A DNA stretch of 64,000 nucleotides. Source: Rhodopseudomonas palustris. GTDB lineage: Bacteria; Pseudomonadota; Alphaproteobacteria; Rhizobiales; Xanthobacteraceae. The stretch is taken from assembly GCF_013415845.1 (NCBI RefSeq), contig NZ_CP058907.1, forward strand, positions 434,001-498,000. Direction: 5' to 3'. The notes below the pieces were generated by a model that made no database searches, had not been told where the DNA came from, and saw nothing but the letters and a program-made list of their open reading frames with translations. The first letter of the stretch is position 1, and the number at the start of each line of letters is the position of its first letter. The translations under genes and the position numbers were made by a program. This document shows positions 1-8,357 of the stretch, piece after piece.

Positions 1-981
1 GAACAGGGCCGAGAGGCGGGCGGCGCTGGCCGGAAACCGCTCACCAAGCAGCCGGACGTAGTCGCGCCAGTCCGCTGGAACCTCAATCGCGCCCGCCTGG
101 GTGTGGAAGCTGTGCGTCACCCGCTCCCAGGTGATGCGATTCCCAACGCCGAGCCGCTGCAGCAGCGTCGCGAACGGCCCGCCCGGCTGCACGCCGGAGA
201 AGTCGTGCGGTCCGGCGTCGAACCGGTACAGCACCGGCCGGCCGCGATGATGCGCCTTGCGCAAATAAGTGTGGCAATAGCCGCCGGCGACGACGTGCTG
301 CTCGAACACTTTCACCTTCAGCCCGGCGTCGGCGAGCAGCGCCGCCGCCGTCAGGCCGCCAATGCCGGAGCCGATCACCACGACGTCGCAATCCTGCCCC
401 TCGAACGGCGCGAACGACGGCGCCGGCCAGCGATAGCTTTCCCGCGACGCCGCCATTCGGTTCAGGATCAGGTGAATGGCCAGCTTCGGTCCGAAGATCG
501 AGATCAGCGCGCCGACGCTGACGATGGCGGTGATGACCTCGCCCGGCGCGTCGACATAGCGGCAGGCGGCAATCGCGCCGAACAGCACCGCCCAGAGAGC
601 GGTGATCGCAGCATTGACCAGGAAGAACTGCGGCGTGTCGGCGTTGTCCGGATGGGCGGCGCGCGAATAGTCGGAGGTCCAGGGCCGCTTTGCCGCTAGG
701 CTGAGCGCGCTGATCCCGGCCAGCCCCGCGAACGACAGCCACAGCGCGTTGCCGGCGGCGACAGCAGGCGCGATCAGTGAGAGCGCTGCGAGAGCTGCGA
801 ATAGCGCCAGCCCGCCGGCTTCGAGCACGAACAGCTCGCTGCGATACGCCCGCCAGGCATTACCCGCCAGAGACAGCCCGAGGCCGAGCCAGATCGCCCA
901 GGAGGGTTGATGGAGCGCCAGCAGTGCCCAGAACACCGCAAAGGGAACCAGGACCAGCTTCACCGTCAGGAAGGTCTTCAT
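1..981 (-). CDS. Membrane domain fused to FAD-dependent oxidoreductase (3' end outside window)
   Basis: The frame is open from an ATG at 981 to the window edge, giving 327 residues without a stop. A strong GGAGG ribosome site lies just upstream of the start. Residues about 4-170 hold five or six hydrophobic segments. A dinucleotide-binding fold follows at about 199-228 (DVVVIGSGIGG), then an EQHVVAGGYCHTY stretch. That combination resembles carotenoid desaturases/isomerases and retinol saturase-type enzymes (CrtI/RetSat superfamily). By family, an FAD-linked oxidoreductase on a hydrophobic substrate is likely; the substrate cannot be told. It is divergent from the TetR gene at 1121 and shares its intergenic operator candidates, so TetR control is a reasonable inference. 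The missing C-terminus prevents a firmer family call. Confidence 0.8.
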   Translation of the reverse strand, partial: MKTFLTVKLVLVPFAVFWALLALHQPSWAIWLGLGLSLAGNAWRAYRSELFVLEAGGLALFAALAALSLIAPAVAAGNALWLSFAGLAGISALSLAAKRPWTSDYSRAAHPDNADTPQFFLVNAAITALWAVLFGAIAACRYVDAPGEVITAIVSVGALISIFGPKLAIHLILNRMAASRESYRWPAPSFAPFEGQDCDVVVIGSGIGGLTAAALLADAGLKVKVFEQHVVAGGYCHTYLRKAHHRGRPVLYRFDAGPHDFSGVQPGGPFATLLQRLGVGNRITWERVTHSFHTQAGAIEVPADWRDYVRLLGERFPASAARLSALF

Positions 982-1038
982 GCTGCCTCCGGGGCTCAGG
1001 GTCCGCTAAAAACCGGCTTTGACCTCGGTTCTGCTTGC

Positions 1039-1085
1039 GGTACCACTTGGTACCAATCCTATCACATCTGGTACTGAATGGTACC
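1039..1085. promoter_or_regulatory. Two 16-bp GGTAC-type palindromes, candidate TetR operators
   Basis: Site 1 (1039-1054) is GGTACC-ACTT-GGTACC. Site 2 (1070-1085) is GGTACT-GAAT-GGTACC. The sites start 31 bp apart, about three helical turns, on the same DNA face. They lie between the divergent FAD oxidoreductase (start 981) and TetR gene (start 1121). Assigning them to that TetR protein is inference from position and symmetry. Confidence 0.6.
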
Positions 1086-1120
1086 AGAATCTGTCCCAAA
1101 CCCGGCCGATTACCTAAGTC

Positions 1121-1741
1121 ATGGAAAAACAACAAGAACCAGTGCACGACGCGCGCCGCGCCGCGATCCTGCAGGCGGCCTTCGATGTTTTCGTCGAAAA
1201 GGGGTTCGAGGCGGCGACCACCGCCGAGATCGTCCGCCGGGCCAGGACCTCGAAGCGGACGCTGTACGAGTTCTTCGCCAGCAAGCAGGAGATCCTGACG
1301 GCCCTGATCCGCTATGGCGCCACCAAGATGCAGCCATCGCCGGAGCTCCCCGAGCCACAAAACCGGCAGCAGTTTCTCGTCGTGCTGGAGCAGTTCGGCC
1401 GGATCTTCCTTAGCGAGCTCCTGCATCCCGAGCGGACCGCGATGTATCGGCTCGCGATCGCCGAGGCGGCGCGCGGCGGTGGTTCGGTCGCAGGAGAGCT
1501 GGAAGCCAGCGGTCGGGCGCCGGTGACGCAAGCCGCGACCCGGTTCTTCGAGCAGGCTGCTGCTCGCGGCATCATTCGCCGCGAGCAGGTCGCGACGCTG
1601 ATCAGCGTGTTCTTTTCGGTGCTGATCGGCATCACGCCGCTGCAGGTGCTGCTCGGTGAGCCGCCGATCAGCGCGGATGCGATTGCGCAGCGGGCAGCGC
1701 TGGCGACGCAGGTGATGGCGCGGATGATCGAGCCGGCCTGA
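1121..1741 (+). CDS. TetR/AcrR family transcriptional regulator
   Basis: This 206-residue protein has a typical TetR N-terminal helix-turn-helix at about residues 14-60, including the TTAEIVRRARTSKRTLYEFF recognition region. The C-terminal ligand and dimer domain is all-helical and variable. Length is normal for the family. The gene is divergent from the membrane/FAD oxidoreductase, and two paired palindromes lie in the 139-bp gap, the usual arrangement of a TetR repressor controlling itself and its neighbour. The inducing ligand is unknown. No good Shine-Dalgarno sequence precedes the ATG, but the reading frame fits the family start. Confidence 0.9.
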   Translation: MEKQQEPVHDARRAAILQAAFDVFVEKGFEAATTAEIVRRARTSKRTLYEFFASKQEILTALIRYGATKMQPSPELPEPQNRQQFLVVLEQFGRIFLSELLHPERTAMYRLAIAEAARGGGSVAGELEASGRAPVTQAATRFFEQAAARGIIRREQVATLISVFFSVLIGITPLQVLLGEPPISADAIAQRAALATQVMARMIEPA

Positions 1742-1759
1742 GGCCGTTCGGCAGCGTTG

Positions 1760-2134
1760 TTACGCCTCGTCCTCCAGCCCGCGCTGCATCGCTGCGCGCG
1801 CGGCTTCGCGGTGTTCGGGCGTGATGTTGCTGGCGACCATCCGCAGTGCGGTGGCGAGGATCGCGGCGTCGTCGGTGAAGCCAAGCACCGGCAGAATGTC
1901 GGGCAGGAAATCGAACGGCAAGATGAAGTAAGCGATCGCGCCGAGCAGCGCGATCTGGACGTGCCGCGGCGTCTGCCGGTCGAACGCGCAGTAATACGCC
2001 GCGAGAATGTCTTCGACGAACGGCAGCCGGACCGCAACGCTCTTGATCTTGCGCCAGAACCGCCGGCGCACCTGTTCAGGATCCTGCGCCAAGCGGTCGG
2101 CAGGTTCGAACCCCACGCTGTGATCAGTCGTCAT
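1760..2134 (-). CDS. YkvA family (DUF1232) membrane protein
   Basis: A 124-residue protein with one clear hydrophobic segment at about 80-102, containing the family signature around AIAYFILPFDFLPDILPVLGF followed by TDDAAIL. The Pro-Asp-hydrophobic-Pro-Asp pattern after an aromatic helix is diagnostic of DUF1232/YkvA. Function is unknown in the family. The ORF is convergent with the TetR gene, with 18 bp between the stops, and no terminator is obvious. An N-terminal charged region precedes the membrane part. The call is firm at family level only. Confidence 0.85.
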   Translation of the reverse strand: MTTDHSVGFEPADRLAQDPEQVRRRFWRKIKSVAVRLPFVEDILAAYYCAFDRQTPRHVQIALLGAIAYFILPFDFLPDILPVLGFTDDAAILATALRMVASNITPEHREAARAAMQRGLEDEA

Positions 2135-2216
2135 TGAAGTACTCCAGCGGCCGCGAACCCGTTTTGGCGGTCCCTCCGAATCTGGTGATCGGTCCGCGTC
2201 CTCGCAAGGCGGCGCG

Positions 2217-2519
2217 TCATCGCGCGCCGCAGCGTTCCGCGATCGCGTCCATCGCCTTCGCCAGCTTCACATCGCGTTCTGTGACGCCGCCGGCGTCGTG
2301 CGTCGTCAGCACAACGTCGACCGTCCTGTAAACGTTGCGCCATTCCGGATGATGGTCGGCCCTCTCGGCGGCGAGCGCGACGCGCGTCATAAAGCCGAAT
2401 GCCTCGCTGAAATCCTTGAATTGATAGCTGCGGCCGATTGCCTCGCGCTCCTCGAGTTCCTGCCAGCCGGGGAGTTCTCGAAGAGCCGCCTGCCGTTCCG
2501 ACGCCGATAATCGATTCAT
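2217..2519 (-). CDS. phhB: Pterin-4a-carbinolamine dehydratase
   Basis: A protein of about 100 residues when started at the ATG at 2519, which has AGGAG nearby; the frame stays open upstream but that extension has no family similarity. It carries the dehydratase active-site pattern ADHHPEW followed by [11 protein letters not shown], supplying the histidines that dehydrate 4a-hydroxytetrahydrobiopterin during pterin recycling (PhhB/DCoH family). No phenylalanine hydroxylase lies next to it, so the physiological partner is not shown here. Length is normal for the family (about 95-120). Confidence 0.92.
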   Translation of the reverse strand: MNRLSASERQAALRELPGWQELEEREAIGRSYQFKDFSEAFGFMTRVALAAERADHHPEWRNVYRTVDVVLTTHDAGGVTERDVKLAKAMDAIAERCGAR

Positions 2520-2661
2520 ACCGCTCTCCTCTGCTGCTGGCCGGCGATCGCGGCCGCCGTGCCGCCACCATAATGCAGCCAAACCAGTCAGCTAGCGAGG
2601 CAGCAGGAGCCGGAACTTCGTCCGCTCCGGGAACTCCAACCGGGAAGGTTTCGGATCGCGG

Positions 2662-4107
2662 ATGAGCAGCAGGCAGCGATTGTCACGGTTGGCGGATGGT
2701 TCCGACACCATGGAGGCCATGCTGCAGCCATCCCTTCGTTCGCCCTGGCGACGAATGCTGCTGATCATCCTGGCAACTACCCTGTCGCTGATCGGGATCG
2801 CCAGCGCCGGTTATTACTTCGCGATGCGGCCGGTCACCCTGAAGATCGCGGTCGGGCCGCAGGCCGGTGACGATTACAAACTAATTCAGGCGCTGACCCA
2901 AGTGTTCGCGCGCGAGCGGAATACCGTTCGGCTGCGGCCGGTGGTGACCGATGGTCCGGCCGCCAGCGCACTGGCGCTGAAGTCCGGTGCCGTCGACCTC
3001 GCAGTGATCCGCGGCGACCTGCCGGTCCCGAAGCAGGCGCAGTCGGTGGCCGTTCTGCATAAGAATGTCGCGGTGCTGTGGGCGCCCGCCAGCCAACAGC
3101 CGAAAGGCAAACGCAAAGGCAGCAAGACGGCGGGCATTGCCGGCATCACCGATTTGACCGGCAAGCGCGTCGGCGTCGTTGGCCGCACCGAAGCGAACGC
3201 CGGTCTGCTCACCGTGATCCTGCAGCAATACGGCGTCGATCCGTCGAAAGTGCAGACCCTTTCGGTGCCGGTGGCCGAAGTCGCCGACGCGGTCCGCACC
3301 GGCAAGGTCGATGCGCTGCTGGCCGCCGGGCCGCTCAACAGCAAGATCATCGGCGATGCGGTGGCGGCGACAGCTCATACCGGGCGCGAGCCGGTGTTTC
3401 TGTCGATCGAATCTTCCGAAGCGCTGGCCGCCAATCATCCGTCCTACGAGGCGGCGTCGATCCCCGCAGGGGCGTTCGGCGGCGCGCCGGCGCGGCCGGA
3501 CAACGAGGTCAAGACGGTCAGCTTCTCGCACTACATCGTGGCGCGTGAGGGCGCTTCCGACACCACGATCGCCACCTTCACCGAGCAATTGTTCACCGCC
3601 CGCCAGATCGTGATTGGCGAAGTGCCGCTCGCCGCCAAGATCGAAACGCCCGACACCGACAAGGACGCGGTGATCCCGGTGCAGCCGGGCGCCGCCGCCT
3701 ATGTGGACGGCGAAGAAAAGAGCTTCCTCGACCGCTACAGCGATCTGATCTGGTTTTCGCTGATGGGACTGTCGTTGATGGGCTCGGCCGGTGCCTGGTT
3801 CGCCAGCTTCCTGCGCAAGGACGAGCGCACCAGCACGGCGTCACAGCGCGAACGGCTGCTCGACATGCTGGCCACCGCGCGGCGCTGCTCTTCCGCCGAG
3901 GAACTCGACACGATGCAGACCGAGGCGGACGCGATCCTGCGCGATACTCTGACGGCTTACGAGAACGGCGCGATCGACAGCGCGGCGCTGACCGCGTTCA
4001 GCATCGCACTGGAGCAGTTCCACAACGCCGTCACCGACCGCAAACTGCTGCTCGCCGATGTGTCGCCGCTGCCGCCGCTGCGTGGCGTAAGGCCGCAGGC
4101 GGTGTAG
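2662..4107 (+). CDS. Membrane-anchored TAXI-family TRAP-type solute-binding protein
   Basis: A 481-residue protein. One hydrophobic segment at about 31-52 is followed by a periplasmic TAXI-type binding domain (TLKIAVGPQAGDDYKLIQAL onward, to about residue 330). A second membrane segment lies near 365-388, and an Arg/Lys- and helix-rich cytoplasmic tail follows. Family members normally capture small acids for TRAP transporters, but no TRAP permease gene lies nearby and this protein is tethered at both ends of the binding domain. It could act as a sensor or scaffold; that is inference. A later ATG at 2710 is an alternative start. The gene ends 3 bp from the convergent PepSY gene. Confidence 0.8.
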   Translation: MSSRQRLSRLADGSDTMEAMLQPSLRSPWRRMLLIILATTLSLIGIASAGYYFAMRPVTLKIAVGPQAGDDYKLIQALTQVFARERNTVRLRPVVTDGPAASALALKSGAVDLAVIRGDLPVPKQAQSVAVLHKNVAVLWAPASQQPKGKRKGSKTAGIAGITDLTGKRVGVVGRTEANAGLLTVILQQYGVDPSKVQTLSVPVAEVADAVRTGKVDALLAAGPLNSKIIGDAVAATAHTGREPVFLSIESSEALAANHPSYEAASIPAGAFGGAPARPDNEVKTVSFSHYIVAREGASDTTIATFTEQLFTARQIVIGEVPLAAKIETPDTDKDAVIPVQPGAAAYVDGEEKSFLDRYSDLIWFSLMGLSLMGSAGAWFASFLRKDERTSTASQRERLLDMLATARRCSSAEELDTMQTEADAILRDTLTAYENGAIDSAALTAFSIALEQFHNAVTDRKLLLADVSPLPPLRGVRPQAV

Positions 4108-4110
4108 AGC

Positions 4111-5556
4111 TCAACGCACGAGCCGCCGCCAACCGATCACCACGCCGCTGACCGAGATCACTAGGCCGGCGAGGGACAGCACGATCACCACCAGGTCCCA
4201 TGCCGGCCGGTAGGCCAGCAGCACCGGGAAGTCGAAGCTGTGTGGCGCGTTGAACAGCCAGCGATAGCTACGCGCGCTGTTATCGCTGCGTCCGAGCAGT
4301 TCACCGGTCGCGGGATCGAGGTGAAACCACGTCGAGGCCGGGTCGTCGAACCCGACCCGCAGCACCGGCAGCACGCGCTGGCGATGGTGCCGGTACCAAT
4401 AGGCGTCGTACCGTTCGAGCCGCTGGCGCAGCACCATCGTGGCGTCCGGGAGTAACCGGGTCGCCGCCGCGATGATCGTTTTCTCCGGCAGCCGTTTGGC
4501 GGTGCCGTCGTCGGGATCGGCGACAGTCTGCCGGCCGTCGCGGTGTCCCAGCAGGATCAGCGGCGTGCCGCCGATCCAGGTGAAGCGGGCTTCGACGACA
4601 CCCGGCAGGAGCGTGGTTGGAAGTTTGGCTGCGATTGTCGGAGCATCGTGGCCAGCATAGCGCTGCAGCATGTCGCGGCTCTCGCCGCGACGGGCGAAGG
4701 TCTCGCCCGGATTCATCGACAGCCAGCCGGAGAACATCCAGGTCAGCACGACTACGCCGCCGATCAGGCCGGTGATGTGGTGCCAGGCCATCCAGCCGCG
4801 ATACGGCGTGATCCGGCCCGACGCATAGCGCCGCCGCAGGCCGGCGCGGAGCAGTCCGATCCAGATGCCGCTCGCCGCGACCATCATCAGTACGCCCGAG
4901 ACCCACAGCACCACCTGCCGCCACAGCGGCCCGTCCTGGCGCAGCACCGTGAAGTAGATCCAGTGCGGGATCGCGCCGAGCCAATTCCAGATCCGCTCTT
5001 GCCGCGTAGTGTCGAGCACGATCTCGCCGCCGCGGGACGCGACATAGAGCTCAGTGCCGGCGGTGTCGCCGAGCCCGATCAGGTACAGCGGCCTGAACGA
5101 ATCGTAGCGCGAGGTCACGCTCCATTGGTTGCGATCGACCGTCTCGATCAGCTGCGGCGCGGCGGCGGCCGGATGATGCCGCGCGATCCCCAGCGCCTGA
5201 TCGGCGCTGACCTGATCGATCTTGCGGCCATCGATCGCCGACACCGTGGTACGCTGACCCCGCCAGTCGAGCAGCCGGTAAACCGGCTCGGTATCGAGCA
5301 TCACCAGCCGGAGGTCGCGCGGATAGTGCGTCACGCCGGCCGCCTGCATCGCCTGGTCGGGTGACAATGCTACGTGCTGCCAGGCGAGGTCGGGTAACGC
5401 CGCCCAGCGTTCTTCTTTGTCGTAATGCGGAAACGCGACGTACATCATCACCACGCCGGAGATGAACCACATCGCGAACAGCAGACACCCGGCGATGCCG
5501 AGCCAGCGGTGGCCGAGATACAGCCACCGCTTCGCGCGCCTGACGACGCTGGACAT
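4111..5556 (-). CDS. PepSY-associated transmembrane protein (FoxB/PiuB-like reductase)
   Basis: A 481-residue protein with four likely transmembrane helices near 15-40, 205-230, 255-280 and 448-475. Two large periplasmic parts lie between them, and the histidines GHRW and WMAWHH sit in the membrane helices. This is the PepSY_TM layout of FoxB/PiuB-type proteins, several of which sit beside TonB receptors and help release metal from a siderophore by heme-dependent reduction. It starts 4 bp after the TonB receptor stop, so the two are cotranscribed. The upstream riboswitch and palindrome therefore govern it too. The true metal or ligand is not shown. Confidence 0.85.
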   Translation of the reverse strand: MSSVVRRAKRWLYLGHRWLGIAGCLLFAMWFISGVVMMYVAFPHYDKEERWAALPDLAWQHVALSPDQAMQAAGVTHYPRDLRLVMLDTEPVYRLLDWRGQRTTVSAIDGRKIDQVSADQALGIARHHPAAAAPQLIETVDRNQWSVTSRYDSFRPLYLIGLGDTAGTELYVASRGGEIVLDTTRQERIWNWLGAIPHWIYFTVLRQDGPLWRQVVLWVSGVLMMVAASGIWIGLLRAGLRRRYASGRITPYRGWMAWHHITGLIGGVVVLTWMFSGWLSMNPGETFARRGESRDMLQRYAGHDAPTIAAKLPTTLLPGVVEARFTWIGGTPLILLGHRDGRQTVADPDDGTAKRLPEKTIIAAATRLLPDATMVLRQRLERYDAYWYRHHRQRVLPVLRVGFDDPASTWFHLDPATGELLGRSDNSARSYRWLFNAPHSFDFPVLLAYRPAWDLVVIVLSLAGLVISVSGVVIGWRRLVR

Positions 5557-5560
5557 CGCC

Positions 5561-7837
5561 TTAGAACTTCACGTTGTAGGACAGTTCCGCCGTGCGCGGC
5601 ATGCCGAGCTGCCACATGGTCGTGTTGCCCGATGTCGTGTAGACGGTGTCGAACAAATTGTAGACTCGGAGTGCCAGCGTCTGCCGGGTGTCCGGCTTCC
5701 ACATCAGCCCGGCATTGACGACGTTATAGGCCGGTCGCACCAGCGTGTTGGCGTCGTCGGCCCAGGTGTCGCCGACGAGCTGTATGCCGGCATTGGCCGA
5801 CCAGCCCGGCGCGAACGCCCAGGTCGCCCAGATGTTGCTGACGATCTGCGGCACGTTGTTGGGGACGTTGCCGGCGTAGTTCACCGCGCGGCCGCCGACT
5901 ACCTGGGTGAAGTCGTCGTATTTGGCCCGCAGCCAGGCGACGTTGGCATCGAGCCGGATGGTGTCGGTGACCTTGAGGCCGGCCGAGGCTTCGATGCCGC
6001 GCGACGATTGCTGGCCGATCTGCAGTGGGTTGGTGTTGGCGGGGTTCTGTGGATCGCGCGCCAGCAGGTTGTTCTTGACGATGTGATATGCCGCAAGCGT
6101 CCATTCGGCGCGGCCGCCGGCGAGCTGCTGCTTGATGCCGACCTCCACCTGCTTGCCGGTCGACAGCGAGAAGTCGCGGTTCACGCCCGTCATGGTGATC
6201 AGGTTGGTGACCGGATCGACCGCGGTCGAATACTGGCCGTAGAGCGAGAGGTTCTCGATCGGATTGTACACCGCTCCGACCCGCCAGCTCGGCGCCGAGT
6301 AGGTCTTCTCGAAACTATTCGAAGGCGAGAGGAAGTCGGTGCGCTGCACGGTCGGATTATCGGAACGGATACCGCCGATCAGCGAGAGCTGGTCGGTCAG
6401 GCTGAGCCGGTTCTCGGCGAACACGCCATATTGTGTCGTCAGCGTATGGAAGCTCGGCCGCGTCGGGCTCACCGGCAGGAAATAGCCAGGATCGAAATTG
6501 TACGTGGGCACCGAGGATGTGCCAGCGTAGGGCGAGTTGTTGGTATGGGTGAAAGCGATGCGGTTGACGTCGAAGCCGGCTACGAATTCGTTGGCGAGGC
6601 CGAAGACATGGCCCTTGAAAGTGGTGTCGAAGCGGTTGCCGATCTGCTCCTGGTCGTGAAAGATCTCGATGTAGGAGCTGCGGCCGATGTTGCCGCGGAG
6701 CGGATTGTAGGCGTAGCTCTCGACGTCCTTCCAGTGCCGGTGCGTGCTAAGATAGTAGGTGACGTTCTTCACCGATACGCCTTCGGCAACGTCCCACTCG
6801 GTCTTGAGCTGGGTCCAGTTGTCGCGATAGCGAATCGAGGCATCGCCGACATTGTAGTTCTGGAAGCGTAGCGCCTCGTCGAGCCGGCCGTTCACCAAAG
6901 GCGTGCCGAAATAGCGCGACGGGCTGCGATCGGCGTAGTCTTCACTCAGCGTGAAGGCGAGGTTGTCGGCGGCCTGCACCCGTACCGAGCCCGATACCGC
7001 GACGTTCGAGTTCTTGTCACGGTCGACCCAGCCGTCCGACATGTTGCCGATCGCGGCGAGCCGGTAGCTGACATTGGGATTGATCGGCCCGCCAGAGTCG
7101 ACGGCGAGACGACGGCTCATGTTGGTGTCGAGCGAGATCTCGGCTTCGTTGCGTGCCACGTCGAGCGGCTTCTTCGAGATCACGTTGATGGCGCCGCCGA
7201 TCGCGCCTTCGCCGTACATCACCGAGGCCGGGCCGCGCAGCACTTCGATGCTCTGGGCCGTCCAGGTATCGAATGGGAACGTCATGGTGCCCGAGCCGAC
7301 ATACAGCCGGGTGCCGTCGTAGAGCGACATCACCGTGCCGTTGCCGGTGAAGCCGCGCGTGGTGAAGGCGAGGCCGCCATTTCCCGGCCGCGGGCTCGCA
7401 GTGAAGCCGGTGGCGTTCTGCGTCACCGCGTCGATGACGTTGTGCTGGCCGCGCTCGGCGATGGTCTCGGCGCGAATCACTTCCACGCTGGCCGGCGTTT
7501 GCAGCGGCGTCAGGCCGAGGCGGCTGCCGGTCGAGGACGGGGTGCCGAGGTTGAAGGTAGGGGCGGTCGCCGCGGTCGTCGTCGGCTGAGTAGGCGCGGG
7601 GGCGGGCGTCGCGACGGGACGCGCAGCGGCCCGGCGCTGGCGCGACGATCCGGCATTGGCCGTCGCGCGCGGCTTGGCGGCACGCACGGTCTGGCCCTCG
7701 ACCACGATCGGGTCGAGACCGCGCGGATTGGCCGAGGCGGTTTGCGCAAGGCCGTCAACCGGCCAGAGCAGAGGGACGAGGGCGACAGAGGACAGCAGGC
7801 GACGATTGCGCCCGAGAGGCAGAACGGCGGGAGTCAT
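5561..7837 (-). CDS. TonB-dependent outer-membrane receptor under cobalamin riboswitch control
   Basis: A 758-residue protein. A signal peptide of about 31 residues ends near DGLAQ, and a TonB-box-like DPIVVEGQ follows. An Ala/Pro/Thr-rich linker comes next, then the plug domain (TPASVEVIRAETI, SIEVLRGPASVMYGEGAIGG) and a 22-strand-type barrel ending in the terminal Phe of Omp85-assembled barrels. Sequence style is FecA/FhuE siderophore-receptor-like, not classic BtuB. However, the 5' leader carries a clear cobalamin riboswitch, so the substrate may be a corrinoid, a cobalt or zinc chelate, or a siderophore. The start at 7837 has only a weak AAGAAA ribosome site. It forms an operon with the PepSY gene. 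Confidence 0.9.
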   Translation of the reverse strand: MTPAVLPLGRNRRLLSSVALVPLLWPVDGLAQTASANPRGLDPIVVEGQTVRAAKPRATANAGSSRQRRAAARPVATPAPAPTQPTTTAATAPTFNLGTPSSTGSRLGLTPLQTPASVEVIRAETIAERGQHNVIDAVTQNATGFTASPRPGNGGLAFTTRGFTGNGTVMSLYDGTRLYVGSGTMTFPFDTWTAQSIEVLRGPASVMYGEGAIGGAINVISKKPLDVARNEAEISLDTNMSRRLAVDSGGPINPNVSYRLAAIGNMSDGWVDRDKNSNVAVSGSVRVQAADNLAFTLSEDYADRSPSRYFGTPLVNGRLDEALRFQNYNVGDASIRYRDNWTQLKTEWDVAEGVSVKNVTYYLSTHRHWKDVESYAYNPLRGNIGRSSYIEIFHDQEQIGNRFDTTFKGHVFGLANEFVAGFDVNRIAFTHTNNSPYAGTSSVPTYNFDPGYFLPVSPTRPSFHTLTTQYGVFAENRLSLTDQLSLIGGIRSDNPTVQRTDFLSPSNSFEKTYSAPSWRVGAVYNPIENLSLYGQYSTAVDPVTNLITMTGVNRDFSLSTGKQVEVGIKQQLAGGRAEWTLAAYHIVKNNLLARDPQNPANTNPLQIGQQSSRGIEASAGLKVTDTIRLDANVAWLRAKYDDFTQVVGGRAVNYAGNVPNNVPQIVSNIWATWAFAPGWSANAGIQLVGDTWADDANTLVRPAYNVVNAGLMWKPDTRQTLALRVYNLFDTVYTTSGNTTMWQLGMPRTAELSYNVKF

Positions 7838-7947
7838 TTTCTTGGCTCGCGGCTAACGTGGCACGTCACCGCGAAACAGGTCTGCCGCAGCCTTCTTGTG
7901 GGCTACGGTTCGACTCGCACCAGGACACCCCGCCCGATGTGCTCGCG

Positions 7948-8137
7948 TGTGACCACGACTGACGGCAGGTCTCCTGGCTCGCGGGTCGTTGCCGTTCACC
8001 GCCTTCCCAGGACGAAAGCCCAGTGGCGTGTGGCGAATGGCTCGCCGCTTACAGTTGCGGGGGCAGCCGCGGAATAGAGACCGAAAGCCCGCACCGCGTT
8101 CCCTATTGATCCCTTTCGGGAACCGTCGCTGGTCACG
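7948..8137 (-). promoter_or_regulatory. Cobalamin (B12) riboswitch
   Basis: Read on the minus strand, the element contains the AGGGAA-CGCGGTG start region and GCTGCCCCCGCAACTGTAAG. GCCACTGGG and CTGGGAAGGCGG follow, then the B12 box GCCAGGAGACCTGCC at 7964-7978. The outer helix pairs GTGACCA with TGGTCAC. These are the diagnostic conserved blocks of the cobalamin aptamer. It ends about 110 nt before the TonB receptor ATG. An imperfect hairpin (TCGCGG at 7847-7852 with CCGCGA at 7869-7874) sits just before the start codon and may be the translational switch. Confidence 0.95.
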
Positions 8138-8239
8138 GTATTGGACATACGGCAGCGGTGTCAACGAACCGACCGGAAAAAATCCAGTCAGTCCAAGGGG
8201 CAGTGGCTGCACTATCAAATTACCCATCCAGCGACAGTA

Positions 8240-8263
8240 GACGTAATGTTATAACATTACGTC
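8240..8263. promoter_or_regulatory. 24-bp perfect palindrome, Zur-box-like operator
   Basis: The core GTAATGTTATAACATTAC differs at one position from the Agrobacterium-group Zur consensus GTAATGTAATAACATTAC known from comparative genomics. The symmetry is perfect over 24 bp. It lies about 100 bp before the riboswitch on the side transcribed toward the TonB receptor. A possible promoter there has its -35 (TTACGT) inside the palindrome and TAATTT 18 bp later. Zur binding is inferred from the match. Confidence 0.7.
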
Positions 8264-8357
8264 ATCAGGTCAAGCATTCTGAACGTGGAACTAGGAGGCG
8301 CGGGCCTCGACCGGAGCGATCGGTTGCCGAAGCAGCTCTGTCCATCCGCAACCGTCA

